From: Pseudonocardia phyllosphaerae
GTDB lineage: Bacteria; Actinomycetota; Actinomycetes; Mycobacteriales; Pseudonocardiaceae
Assembly (NCBI RefSeq): GCF_046546475.1
Contig: NZ_JBKGXS010000002.1
Coordinates: forward strand, 62,001 to 126,000
Direction: 5' to 3'
DNA length: 64,000 nt
Position 1 is the stretch's first letter; every line of letters begins with the position of its first letter. The notes under the pieces are model-generated. The model was not told the origin of the DNA. It saw only the letters and a program-made list of their open reading frames with translations, and ran no database searches. Shown here piece by piece: positions 53,624 through 61,348 of this stretch. A program made the translations under genes and the position numbers.

Positions 53624-55073
53624 ACCGGACCGGCCGCTCGAACAGGTTCCCGCCGAGATAGGCCTTCCAGTCCTCGGCCTTCAACCCGTGGTCACCGGAG
53701 CGCAGGTGGTAGCTCATCGCCGCACCGCGGAACGGGGTGTCGAGGGCGGGCTTCCAGCCCGTCGTCGCCAAGCCGGTGTCGCCGAGGCCGTAGAGCGCGT
53801 ACACCGGTGCCGCGGCGCGGTAGGACAGGAACTCGCCCTGCGGGTCGGCGTTGTGGTCGTCGGCGGCGCTGCCGATCACGAGCCGGCGCGGCGCGGCGAG
53901 CGCGAGCAGCTCGTGCTGGTCGACGGGCAGCTCGTCGACCCGGTCGCCGTAGTCCTGGTAGGTCTGCGGGAACCAGTGCGGGAACGATGAGTTGATCTTC
54001 GAGTTGGTCTCCGCGCCGACGCCGCCGTCACCGCGCCGGGCCGGTTTCGTGCCGGTCGAGCCGGCGTTGTTGGCGATCACCGCGGCGAACCGGGTGTCCT
54101 GCGCGCCCGCCCAGAGCGCAGCCTTCGCCCCGCGCGAGTGCCCGATGACGGCGACCTTCCCCGGGTCGAGGTCGCGGTCGGTCTGCAGGTAGTCCATGGC
54201 GCGGCTCGCGCCCCACGCCCAGGCGCTGATCGTGCGCCCGGCGTCGGCGGGCAGGTCCCGGCCCTTCGGGTGGAACAGGTCGATCGCCTTCGAGCGGTAG
54301 GTCTCGGCGTCGTCCGGTGCGACGGCCTTGGCGTCGAGTACGGCGAGCGCGTACCCGGCGCGGGTCACCGTCGAGATCGGCGCGAACTCCGAGGACTCGT
54401 CCGGGGAGTCGCCCGCGGAGCCGCGGTGGTCGATGAGCAGGAACGTGCCGCGCGGCGCCGTGTTCTTCGGGGCGTTCTTCGGGGCATTCTTCGGGGCGGA
54501 CATGGCCTTCGGGATGAACACGGTGAGCGGGATCGAGCCGCTGCCCTGCGGCCCGGTGATGCCGATGCGCACCTTCTTGCGGGTGACACCGTCCTCGGGG
54601 GTGGCACCGTCCTCGGGGGTGGCACCGTCCTTGCCGGTGGCACCGTCCTTGCGAGTGGCACCGCCGACGTCGGTGGTGTCGACGTCGAAGGTCTCCTTCT
54701 GCGGGCGCGGCAGGCTCTGGCCGAAGACGTGCTCGCGGAAGTCGTCGAGCAGCTCGCCGCGGCGGGTGCGCTCCCACTCCGCGGTACTGCGGACCGGGCG
54801 GCCGTTCTTCATCCGCAGCGGGTCCGGGTACGCGACGCCACCGATGTCCACGATGCCGCCGCCGTCGTCGTCGGGAGTGCTCGCAGCGGCGCGCTGCACG
54901 GGTGTGACGGCCTGCGGACCGACCGAGCCGCCGATCGTGGCTCCGTCGGTGTCTCCGGCTCGGGCTCCGGTAGCGGTTCCGATACCGGCCACGACGCCCG
55001 TCAGCACGGCGACCGCGACTGCACGACGGCACGCCTGCAGCCCGGCGGAACGGCGTCGTGATGCGGTGCCCAT
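53616..55073 (-). CDS. Secreted CE15-like glucuronoyl esterase
   Basis: 485 residues. The ATG at 55073 gives an Arg-rich signal peptide (ASRRRSAGLQACRRAVAVAV, cleaved near ARA). The catalytic domain has the nucleophile in VIGHSRGAKAALWAGAQD, VIANNAGS, FPHWFPQTYQDY, LPVDQHELLALAAPR and a late His in GDHGLK, matching carbohydrate esterase family 15. Such enzymes cleave glucuronic acid esters linking lignin to xylan. The start also fits a Tat-like signal only loosely. Two in-frame repeat tracts (GATPEDG and KNAP units) lie in the N-terminal half. Confidence 0.82.
   Translation of the reverse strand: MGTASRRRSAGLQACRRAVAVAVLTGVVAGIGTATGARAGDTDGATIGGSVGPQAVTPVQRAAASTPDDDGGGIVDIGGVAYPDPLRMKNGRPVRSTAEWERTRRGELLDDFREHVFGQSLPRPQKETFDVDTTDVGGATRKDGATGKDGATPEDGATPEDGVTRKKVRIGITGPQGSGSIPLTVFIPKAMSAPKNAPKNAPKNTAPRGTFLLIDHRGSAGDSPDESSEFAPISTVTRAGYALAVLDAKAVAPDDAETYRSKAIDLFHPKGRDLPADAGRTISAWAWGASRAMDYLQTDRDLDPGKVAVIGHSRGAKAALWAGAQDTRFAAVIANNAGSTGTKPARRGDGGVGAETNSKINSSFPHWFPQTYQDYGDRVDELPVDQHELLALAAPRRLVIGSAADDHNADPQGEFLSYRAAAPVYALYGLGDTGLATTGWKPALDTPFRGAAMSYHLRSGDHGLKAEDWKAYLGGNLFERPVRSG
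54583..54672 (-). repeat. Five 18-bp in-frame repeats in the esterase gene
   Basis: Units begin at 54583, 54601, 54619, 54637 and 54655, differing at a few positions, and encode a GATxxDG pattern. A second set of 12-bp units around 54471-54506 encodes KNAP repeats. Confidence 0.8.
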
Positions 55074-55207
55074 GTGACAGGAGAGTACCGAGCGCACAGT
55101 GATACCGAAGTGCACGAAGTGGTGGATGTGACGCACGAAGGACTGACGGTCGAGAGCGTTCCCGGCACTCGGTGAGCGCCGGATCCGGGTGTAGCATCGA
55201 CGGCGAA

Positions 55208-55255
55208 AGGTGATGGGGCTCACCTCAACCGCCCGTCCCGGGCTGATGGCTCCTG
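55208..55255 (+). promoter_or_regulatory. Fluoride riboswitch (crcB motif) aptamer
   Basis: All parts of the crcB motif are present. Helix 1 is aggtg (55208-55212) with cacct (55221-55225), closing the conserved loop atggggct. The joining segment caacc follows. Helix 2 is gcccg (55231-55235) with cgggc (55239-55243), closing tcc. Then come the invariant tgatgg and ctcct, whose bases pair with the ggggc of loop 1 as the pseudoknot. It aligns almost base for base with the Thermotoga petrophila structure. A minus-10-like tagcat (55192-55197) lies just upstream. The next gene begins at 55282. Confidence 0.93.
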
Positions 55256-55276
55256 CGGCTGACCGATGCCCAGGAG
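55250..55276 (+). promoter_or_regulatory. Ribosome-site-sequestering arm of the riboswitch
   Basis: ctcctg (55250-55255), the 3' strand of the pseudoknot, is perfectly complementary to caggag (55271-55276), the ribosome-binding site of the next gene, which sits 5 bases before its ATG. The two pairings exclude each other, so fluoride binding would free the ribosome site. Confidence 0.65.
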
Positions 55277-55281
55277 ACGCC

Positions 55282-55551
55282 ATGCTGTTCCACGAACGTC
55301 GTGAGCTCGCCGTACTGAGCCGCCGGCTCGAACGCGAGGATCCTGCGCTGGCCCGGCTGCTCACCCATCACCCCGGCGCCGCGTCGATGATCGCGACGGC
55401 CCTCGGGCGCGCGATGGCGGTCGCAGGACCGGTCGTGCTGACGGTCGGCGTGCTCGGCGACGCGCACGTGGTCTCCGCCGTCGGGGTCCTGCTACTGGGG
55501 CTGTGCTGGCTGCCGCAGCTGCTGGCGTACGGATCGGGGCGGCGTGGGTAG
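55282..55551 (+). CDS. Small two-helix membrane protein (DUF3040-like) under the fluoride riboswitch
   Basis: 89 residues. The N-terminal part (LFHERRELAVLSRRLEREDP, then ALARLL) is a charged cytoplasmic helix like that of DUF3040 proteins. Two hydrophobic segments follow at about 43-60 and 62-83, and a short basic tail GSGRRG. ATG at 55282 with aggag 5 bases before. It is the first gene after a fluoride riboswitch, so a role in fluoride response is likely by position, but it shows no Fluc/CrcB or CLC-F motif. It ends 4 bases before the next gene. Confidence 0.87.
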   Translation: MLFHERRELAVLSRRLEREDPALARLLTHHPGAASMIATALGRAMAVAGPVVLTVGVLGDAHVVSAVGVLLLGLCWLPQLLAYGSGRRG

Positions 55552-55555
55552 CCTG

Positions 55556-55999
55556 ATGGCCGTGTCGGACAGGCGGTGCGGACGGCGGCTGGTGCTGCTG
55601 GTCCTGCCCGTGCTGTTCGGGTTGCTGGGCATGCACGCGCTGGTGGCGCCGGGCTCGACGGGACCTGCTTCGGCGGCGCTCCACGCAACCCACGCCGATC
55701 ATTCGTCCGCACACACGGCACCCACCGTCGTCGGAGAGCAGGCCGACGATCACTCCGGCCGTTCCGCAGGCCACCCCGGTGGCCACGACGGCCACGACGC
55801 CGCCGGGCACGCGCTGCATCTCTGCATGGCCGTCCTGGGCGGTGCCGGGATCGCGTTGCTGCCGCTCCTGGCGCTGCTCGCCGTCGTCGTACCGCCCGTG
55901 CCGCCGCTGCCGATCCGACGCGGCGGCCGGGGCGAGCCCGCGGAACGACCACCACCAGTCCCGCGGCGGCTCGCGCAACTCTGCGTCCTGCGGACGTGA
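55556..55999 (+). CDS. DUF6153 histidine-rich membrane protein
   Basis: 147 residues, ATG at 55556 (a GTG two codons later is possible). An N-terminal helix (LVLLVLPVLFGLLGMHALV) leads to a His/Asp/Gly-rich stretch (GHPGGHDGHDAAGHALHLC), a second helix (GIALLPLLALLAVVVPPVPP) and a tail ending RLAQLCVLRT, the end typical of DUF6153. The His-rich loop probably faces outward and could bind metal. DUF6153 and DUF305 genes often neighbour each other in Actinomycetota. It is 4 bases after the DUF3040-like gene, hence probably in the same riboswitch-led operon. Confidence 0.8.
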   Translation: MAVSDRRCGRRLVLLVLPVLFGLLGMHALVAPGSTGPASAALHATHADHSSAHTAPTVVGEQADDHSGRSAGHPGGHDGHDAAGHALHLCMAVLGGAGIALLPLLALLAVVVPPVPPLPIRRGGRGEPAERPPPVPRRLAQLCVLRT

Positions 56000-56066
56000 T
56001 CGGCCCCCGGTGCGGCAGAGCACCGGCGCAGGCCATCACCCGTTCCGAACGACGGAGCCACACCTG

Positions 56067-56723
56067 ATGAAGATCTCGAACACGGCGGCCGCCGCCGTGG
56101 CACTGACCGCTGCCCTCGTCCTGACCGGCTGCGGGGGCGGCGACGCGCCCGCCCCACCTGCGGCCTCGGCGTCCCAGCACACCGACGCCGACGTCGCCTT
56201 CACCCAGGGCATGATCCCGCACCACCAGCAGGCCGTGGAGATGGCGAAGCTCGCCGACGGCCGCGCCGGCGACGACGTCCGACGTCTCGCCTCGCAGATC
56301 GACGACGCGCAGGGCCCGGAGATCGCGCAGATGCAGCACCTGCTGAAGGACTGGGGCGCACCGGACTCCGGCGGGATGCCCGGAATGGACCACGGCTCGA
56401 TGGACCACGACTCGATGGATCACGAGAGCTCGGATCACGCGGGCACGGATCACGCGGCCATGGACCACGGGGGCGCGGACCACGGTTCCGGTGGCCACGA
56501 CGGCATGATGACCGCGGACCAGATGCGCGGCCTCGAGCAGGCCCGCGGCCCGGCGTTCGACCGGCAGTTCCTCACGATGATGATCGGCCACCACGAGGGT
56601 GCGGTCCGCATGTCGCAGACCGAGCTCGCCGACGGCACCAGCCCGGACGCGAAGGCCCTCGCCCAGAAGATCGTGGACGCGCAGAACCGCGAGATCGGCG
56701 AGATGAAGCGGATGCTCGGGTAG
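56067..56723 (+). CDS. DUF305 lipoprotein with His/Met/Asp-rich linker
   Basis: 218 residues. Signal peptide with lipobox LTGC near residue 21, so it is anchored to the outer face of the membrane. Two DUF305 helical units follow, each with the family motif: FTQGMIPHHQQAVEMAKLA near 44 and FLTMMIGHHEGAVRMSQTEL near 170. Between them lies a linker of MDHGS-type repeats likely to bind copper or another metal. DUF305 proteins are linked with metal handling. It starts 67 bases after the DUF6153 stop. Confidence 0.92.
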   Translation: MKISNTAAAAVALTAALVLTGCGGGDAPAPPAASASQHTDADVAFTQGMIPHHQQAVEMAKLADGRAGDDVRRLASQIDDAQGPEIAQMQHLLKDWGAPDSGGMPGMDHGSMDHDSMDHESSDHAGTDHAAMDHGGADHGSGGHDGMMTADQMRGLEQARGPAFDRQFLTMMIGHHEGAVRMSQTELADGTSPDAKALAQKIVDAQNREIGEMKRMLG

Positions 56724-56730
56724 GGCCTCG

Positions 56731-56749
56731 GCCCGGGTGGCCGCCGGGC
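56731..56749 (+). terminator. Short hairpin after the DUF305 gene
   Basis: gcccgg (56731-56736) pairs with ccgggc (56744-56749), 7 bases after the stop. Weak stem. The remainder of the gap to 56869 holds nothing recognisable. Confidence 0.4.
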
Positions 56750-56869
56750 ATCAGCTGACGTCGGCGCAGCGGAAGTCGGCGACGGCGACCAGCGACCTGG
56801 TGCGCGACAGCAGCCGGCTTCGGAAACGGTCGACTGACGCCGTCGTCGCACGCCCTCTGGCCCCGGCGG

Positions 56870-58498
56870 TCACGACGGGTCCTCCTCGAGTCCGGAGAAG
56901 TTCGCGACCCGCACGGTGCGGCGGGGTGCGCCCTCGCGGCAGGCCTGCTCGACGCGGTCGAAGTCGAAGACCCGGTAGGTCGGGGCAGGTTCGGGTGGGG
57001 TGATCTCGTCGAACGGGATCACCTTCCGCAGTTCCGGCTCGGCCCCGGGCTCGGTCCCGGGCTCTGCTTCGGGCTCGGGTTGAAGTTCGGTCCGTAGTTC
57101 AAGTTCGGGCTCGGGTTCAAGGGCGCGCTCGGTCCCAGGGGCGGGCTCGGGGACTTGTGGTGGGCCGGTATCGCCCGGTGGCCTCGGCGCGGGGACGGTG
57201 ATCGGGGCCTGGTTGAGGTTGGGTCGCCGTCGCGGTTGCTGTCGTGGGTCGATCCAGGCGGGTGGGAGGAACTCGGGGATGCCGTCGGTGAGGCGCACGG
57301 TCCAGCCGGCGTGGTGGACCTGGCCGTGGTGGACACGGCACAGCATGACCAGGTTCGACACGGCGGTGGGGCCGCCGATCTCCCAGGCGATGATGTGGTG
57401 GATTTCGCACCAGGAGGGTGGGCGGTCGCAGCCGGGGTGGGCGCAGCCGCGGTCGCGGGCGGCCACGGCGCGCCGGATCGCCCGCGGGATGGTGCGCCGC
57501 GCCCGGCCCACGTCGAGGGGCTGTCCGGCGCCGTCGAGGACGACGGGGATCACGGCGGCGTCGCAGCACAGCATCCGCAGCGCCGACGCGGAGAGTCCGC
57601 CGGTGTGGTCGAGCAGCGCGGATCGGGCGCGGTTCTGCAGGTCGTCGAGCCGGACGGTGACCGTGACCTGGGGCCGTTGCCCACCGGTGTCGGGCAGCAG
57701 CTCGCCGCCGGCGTGTTCTAACCCGTATCCGCAGATCTCGGCGAGGGCTTCGGCCTGGCGTTCCGGATGGGATCGGGGGTCGTCGGGGTGTCCGGGGCCG
57801 GTGAGGGCGTCGACGGCGGTGCGGATGCGTTCGAACATCTCGGCGTCGTCGAAGCGGCCGCGCAGGATCCCGCCGGGCCGGCTGCCGCGGTGGGAGGTGA
57901 GGCGGAGTTCGTTGATCTGTGGTGCGGGGCGGTCGTCGGGTTCGGGGCCGTCCTGGTCGAGGTCGGCGAGTAGTTGCCGTCCCCAGGTCTGCAGCTCGGC
58001 CGGTGTGCACAGGACCGCCTGGGCGGCGAGCTGTATCTCGGCTCCGGCCCACACAGCGGGGTCGAGGCGCCCGGCCTCGGCGGTGTCGAGCAGGGTCGCG
58101 ACGACCTCGGCGTGGCGCAGCGAGATCTCTCCGGCGGCGAACACCTGCGCGGTCGCCGGGAGGCTGGGGTCGAGGGGTTGTCCGTCGAGGGTGGTGCGGG
58201 GTGCGAGCTGCTGCGCTGCGGTGGTGAAGCGGCGGGAGTGGCGGGGGTCCCAGCGCAGCAGGTCGGCCAGGGCACCTGCGGTGGAGCGGTAGCCGCGGGC
58301 GGCGTAGAGGTCCTCGCGTTCGGCCTTGGCGACGGCGCGGACGGCGATCTGGTCGAGGCGGCGTTGCAGGGATTCCACGGCGAGCTGGACCGCGCAGATC
58401 TCGGTGCCGGTGGCGGTGGTGAGGGTGTCGGCGAGCGCGTCGACGGCCGCGGCGATGCGGTCGCAGGCGGTGGTGACGCGCTCGGTCATGGGCTCCAT
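56870..58498 (-). CDS. DUF222 / 13E12-type HNH endonuclease
   Basis: 542 residues. The DUF222 region covers about 30-330 (GYRSTAGALADLLRWDPRHS). The HNH domain near 370 has GCAHPGCDRPPSWCEIHHII, then AWEIGGPTAVSNLVMLC and RVHHGQVHH, with its zinc Cys and catalytic His. The tail of over 100 residues is Pro/Glu-rich. These proteins occur in many copies per actinobacterial genome (called 13E12 repeat family in mycobacteria); their role is unsettled. Start ATG at 58498; the ATG at 58489 is also possible. Confidence 0.93.
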   Translation of the reverse strand: MEPMTERVTTACDRIAAAVDALADTLTTATGTEICAVQLAVESLQRRLDQIAVRAVAKAEREDLYAARGYRSTAGALADLLRWDPRHSRRFTTAAQQLAPRTTLDGQPLDPSLPATAQVFAAGEISLRHAEVVATLLDTAEAGRLDPAVWAGAEIQLAAQAVLCTPAELQTWGRQLLADLDQDGPEPDDRPAPQINELRLTSHRGSRPGGILRGRFDDAEMFERIRTAVDALTGPGHPDDPRSHPERQAEALAEICGYGLEHAGGELLPDTGGQRPQVTVTVRLDDLQNRARSALLDHTGGLSASALRMLCCDAAVIPVVLDGAGQPLDVGRARRTIPRAIRRAVAARDRGCAHPGCDRPPSWCEIHHIIAWEIGGPTAVSNLVMLCRVHHGQVHHAGWTVRLTDGIPEFLPPAWIDPRQQPRRRPNLNQAPITVPAPRPPGDTGPPQVPEPAPGTERALEPEPELELRTELQPEPEAEPGTEPGAEPELRKVIPFDEITPPEPAPTYRVFDFDRVEQACREGAPRRTVRVANFSGLEEDPS

Positions 58499-58643
58499 GA
58501 TACTCGAACTGGCGTTCGATGTGTGGTCCGTCGTCGCAGGTCAGCGACCACTCGGCGCAGCAGAGAGCCACGCATCCGAGCAGCTACTCCGAACGGCCCA
58601 GCCCGCTCCCCTGCACTCCCGCGAATCCGTCAGAATCGGCGCC

Positions 58644-59189
58644 GTGAGCGTCGACCCGGGCCTGCTCGCGCGCGCCCACGCCCGCGCGGAACATCTGTCG
58701 CCGCGCGTCGTCCCACCGCACGACGACCGCGATCGCCGCATCTCCCGCACCCGCCTCGTCGGCACCGGACGACCGGCATTCGAGCGCGTCGCCACCGCAC
58801 TGCTGGCCATGGAGATCCACCGCCGGGCAGGCGTGGCCGTCACTCCGGACGGTGACGTCACTCCCGGCGCCACCGTCGTCCTCGGTATCGGACTGCGCCG
58901 GCTCGCGGTCGTCGCCCCGTGCTGGGTCCGCACCGTCCGACGCGACACGAGCAGCGCCGGCTTCGTCTACGACGCACTCGACGGTCATCCCGTCATCGGC
59001 TGGGAGCACTTCACCGTCGCGATCGTGAACGACGCCGTCACCTTCTCCGTCGAGGCCGAGTCCCGGCCGGCGTGGCCACTCCCCCGGCCGACCCGGCCAC
59101 TGCAGAACCTGGTGCAGGACACCATCATCCGGCGCTACCTGCGCGCAGCCGAGCGGGTCAGCCGCGACCTGCCGCTGCGCTCCGGATGA
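58644..59189 (+). CDS. DUF1990 (UPF0548) family protein
   Basis: 181 residues with the DUF1990 pattern: HDDRDRRISRTRLVGTGRPA at the start, LGIGLRRLAVVAPCWVRTV in the middle, and FVYDALDGHPVIGWEHFTV near the end. GTG start at 58644 after a 145-base gap from the HNH gene. No known function; the fold is lipocalin-like by family description. It converges with the XRE-cupin regulator and their 3' ends overlap by 32 bases, which may allow antisense interference. Confidence 0.88.
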   Translation: MSVDPGLLARAHARAEHLSPRVVPPHDDRDRRISRTRLVGTGRPAFERVATALLAMEIHRRAGVAVTPDGDVTPGATVVLGIGLRRLAVVAPCWVRTVRRDTSSAGFVYDALDGHPVIGWEHFTVAIVNDAVTFSVEAESRPAWPLPRPTRPLQNLVQDTIIRRYLRAAERVSRDLPLRSG

Positions 59190-59721
59190 CCAGCACCGCC
59201 TCCGCTGTCCGGTCGCCGAGCGCGCGGTAGCTGTGTTCGACGTCGCTGACCCACTCCACCTGCTGCCCGACGCCGAGATCGGCCTCGGACCCGGTGCGGC
59301 CGACCCGGGCCGCGCCGCGGGTGACCAGCAGATGCTCGACCACACCTGGTCCGTGCGCGGCCGAGACGTGCGTCGCACCGGGCGTGAGACTGAGCGCGTA
59401 GACCTCGACGGTGCCGTCGTCGTCGGTCGTGGTCTCCAGCAGTCGCGCGACGATCCCCGGCGACGCGACCTCGGCGCCCGGCCGGTCGGCGAGCAGCTGC
59501 GACAGCGGCAGGTCCAAGGCGTTGGCCAGCGTGTACAGCGTCGACAGCGTCGGGTTGCGGGTGCCGTTCTCGATCTCCGACAACGAGCCCTTGCCCACCT
59601 CGGCCGCCGTCGCGAGTGCCCCGAGCGAGAGGCCGCGTTCGCCGCGGGCGGCGCGCAGACGTTCGCCGACGGCCTTCCGGAGCGGATCCACGACGACGAC
59701 CCTAGCCGGGGTTCTGTTCAT
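59158..59721 (-). CDS. XRE-cupin transcriptional regulator
   Basis: 187 residues. HTH at about 18-70 (VGERLRAARGERGLSLGALA, then VGKGSLSEIENGTRNP), followed by a small cupin domain (GVVEHLLVTRGAARVG, VEWVSDVEHSYRAL) that would sense a small ligand. ATG at 59721 with gggag 7 bases before. Divergent from benE with only 26 bases between start codons, and twin operator-like repeats cover both starts, so it most likely regulates benE and itself. Confidence 0.93.
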   Translation of the reverse strand: MNRTPARVVVVDPLRKAVGERLRAARGERGLSLGALATAAEVGKGSLSEIENGTRNPTLSTLYTLANALDLPLSQLLADRPGAEVASPGIVARLLETTTDDDGTVEVYALSLTPGATHVSAAHGPGVVEHLLVTRGAARVGRTGSEADLGVGQQVEWVSDVEHSYRALGDRTAEAVLVIRSAAAGRG

Positions 59722-59756
59722 GGAACGACTCCCGTAGGGTTCTGTTTGTGGAACGA
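59709..59756. promoter_or_regulatory. Twin 20-bp operator-like repeats covering both divergent starts
   Basis: gggttctgttcatggaacga (59709-59728) and gggttctgtttgtggaacga (59737-59756) match at 18 of 20 positions, 28 bases apart. Each has gttc-N8-gaac half-sites. The first contains the regulator start codon and the second the benE start codon. Confidence 0.75.
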
Positions 59757-60917
59757 TCCTGGATGCAGCCGGTGTCGGTCGGCGTCGTCGCGGCGGTCGT
59801 CGGCGTCACCAGCTCGTTCGCCGTCGTGCTCGCCGGACTACGCGCGGTCGGCGCGGACCCGGCGCAGGCGGCCTCCGGGCTGGTGGCACTCACCCTGCTC
59901 CAGGGAGCCGGCACGATCTGGCTGAGCCGCCGGTTCCGGCGTCCGCTGACGATCGCCTGGTCGACGCCCGGCGCGGCGCTGCTCGCCTCGACCGGCGCCG
60001 TCACCGGTGGCTGGCCCGCGGTCGTCGGAGCGTTCGTCGTCACCGGGGTGTTGATCGTCCTCACCGGACTGGTGCGGCCGCTCGGGCGGCTGGTCGCGTC
60101 CATCCCGACGCCGGTCGCGCAGGCGATGCTCGCCGGTGTCCTGCTGCCGCTGTGCCTGGCGCCGGTCCGTGCGCTCGGCGAGCGGCCGTGGCTGGTCGCG
60201 CCGGTCGTCGTCGTGTGGGTGGTGCTGCATCGCGTCGCCCCGCGATGGGCGTCGCCGGCCGCGTTCGGACTGGCCATCGGCATCGCGGTCGCGACGGCGG
60301 GGAGCACCGACTGGCTCCGCGCGCCGGTCCTGGCGCCGACCGTGCCGACGTTCTCGCCGGCCGCGATCGTCGGTGTCGCGCTGCCGCTCTACGTCGTCAC
60401 GATGGCCTCGCAGAACGTCCCGGGCGTCGCCGTGCTCTCCGCCGCCGGGTTCGAGGTGCCGTGGCGGCACGCGATGGTGGTGACCGGCGCCGGAACGATG
60501 CTCGGCGCACCGGTCGGGGCGCACGCGATCAACCTCGCCGCGATCACCGCGGCCCTGCCCGCGTCACCGGAGGCACACCCGGACCCCGCGCGGCGCTGGA
60601 TCGCCTCACAGGCCAACGGCTGGACCTGCGTCGTGCTCGCCCCGGTCGCGACGACGCTGGCCGCGCTCGTCGCCGTCGCCCCGCCCGGGCTGATCGAGGC
60701 GGTCGCCGGCCTGGCGCTGCTCGGGACGTTCGCCGCGTCGCTCGGGTCGGCGTTCGGGCACCCCGAGGGCCGGATCCCCGCGGCGGCCACGTTCCTGGTC
60801 GCCGCGAGCGGGCTCGTGGTCGCCGGGATCGGGGCGGCGTTCTGGGGGCTGGTGGCGGGAGTGGTGCTGTACGCGCTCGACCGTGCCCGCCGACGGGATC
60901 CTGTCGGATCATCGTGA
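59748..60917 (+). CDS. benE: BenE-family benzoate/H+ symporter-like transporter
   Basis: 389 residues, about 11-12 membrane helices. Family features include LLQGAGTIWLSRRFRRPLTI, IAWSTPGAALLASTG near 70 and VVTMASQNVPGVAVLSAAGF near 222, plus GAPVGAHAINLAAITAAL near 258. BenE proteins import benzoate or related aromatic acids; no benzoate degradation genes are nearby, so the true substrate is open. GTG start at 59748 lies inside the second operator copy. Confidence 0.92.
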   Translation: MERSWMQPVSVGVVAAVVGVTSSFAVVLAGLRAVGADPAQAASGLVALTLLQGAGTIWLSRRFRRPLTIAWSTPGAALLASTGAVTGGWPAVVGAFVVTGVLIVLTGLVRPLGRLVASIPTPVAQAMLAGVLLPLCLAPVRALGERPWLVAPVVVVWVVLHRVAPRWASPAAFGLAIGIAVATAGSTDWLRAPVLAPTVPTFSPAAIVGVALPLYVVTMASQNVPGVAVLSAAGFEVPWRHAMVVTGAGTMLGAPVGAHAINLAAITAALPASPEAHPDPARRWIASQANGWTCVVLAPVATTLAALVAVAPPGLIEAVAGLALLGTFAASLGSAFGHPEGRIPAAATFLVAASGLVVAGIGAAFWGLVAGVVLYALDRARRRDPVGSS

Positions 60918-60958
60918 GATGATCGAGCCACCGACCGGCGACTCAGGACGGGGACGAC

Positions 60959-61348
60959 ATGACCACGGGTGCACGTACGCACGGAGAGCGGTCCAGGTTG
61001 GTCGCGTTCGACCGTCCGATCGAGATGTGGTCCGGCGGGTCGGCCAAGGTCGAGTCCGCGATTCTCACCGGCTGCCACCTGCTCGTCCGGACGCAGGTCG
61101 AGTTCACCCTCGGAACAGCGGACGTGGAACGACCGGACAAGGTCATCAGCGCCATTCTCGAGCAGAACGGCGAAACGGTCCCCTGGGAGCGGAAGGGTGC
61201 GTCCGCAGGCCAGTGGCAGGCCCAGCTCGCCCACGAGGTCGACGTCGACCCGGATCTGGGGCCGGTCACGATCACCTACCGGAACGCGCAGTCCGAGGTC
61301 AGCACGACGTTCGAGATCGATCTGGAGCAGGATCTCCTGGGGCGCTAG
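60959..61348 (+). CDS. Hypothetical protein, 129 residues
   Basis: ATG at 60959 preceded by aggacgggg. The sequence is moderately charged, with no signal peptide, no membrane segment and predicted mostly beta (SRLVAFDRPIEMWSGGSAKV, HLLVRTQVEFTL, VTITYRNAQSEVSTTFEIDL). I recognise no family. Its last 4 bases overlap the end of the convergent GNAT remnant. Confidence 0.75.
   Translation: MTTGARTHGERSRLVAFDRPIEMWSGGSAKVESAILTGCHLLVRTQVEFTLGTADVERPDKVISAILEQNGETVPWERKGASAGQWQAQLAHEVDVDPDLGPVTITYRNAQSEVSTTFEIDLEQDLLGR

Noticed and set aside
56724..56869. Small genes in the gap after DUF305 on either strand
   Set aside because: Open frames exist but have no ribosome-binding site and run as shadows into neighbouring genes.
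56870..58498. Prophage or homing element marker from the HNH nuclease
   Set aside because: DUF222/13E12 HNH genes are common stand-alone genes in Actinomycetota, and no integrase, phage or repeat boundary is visible around it.
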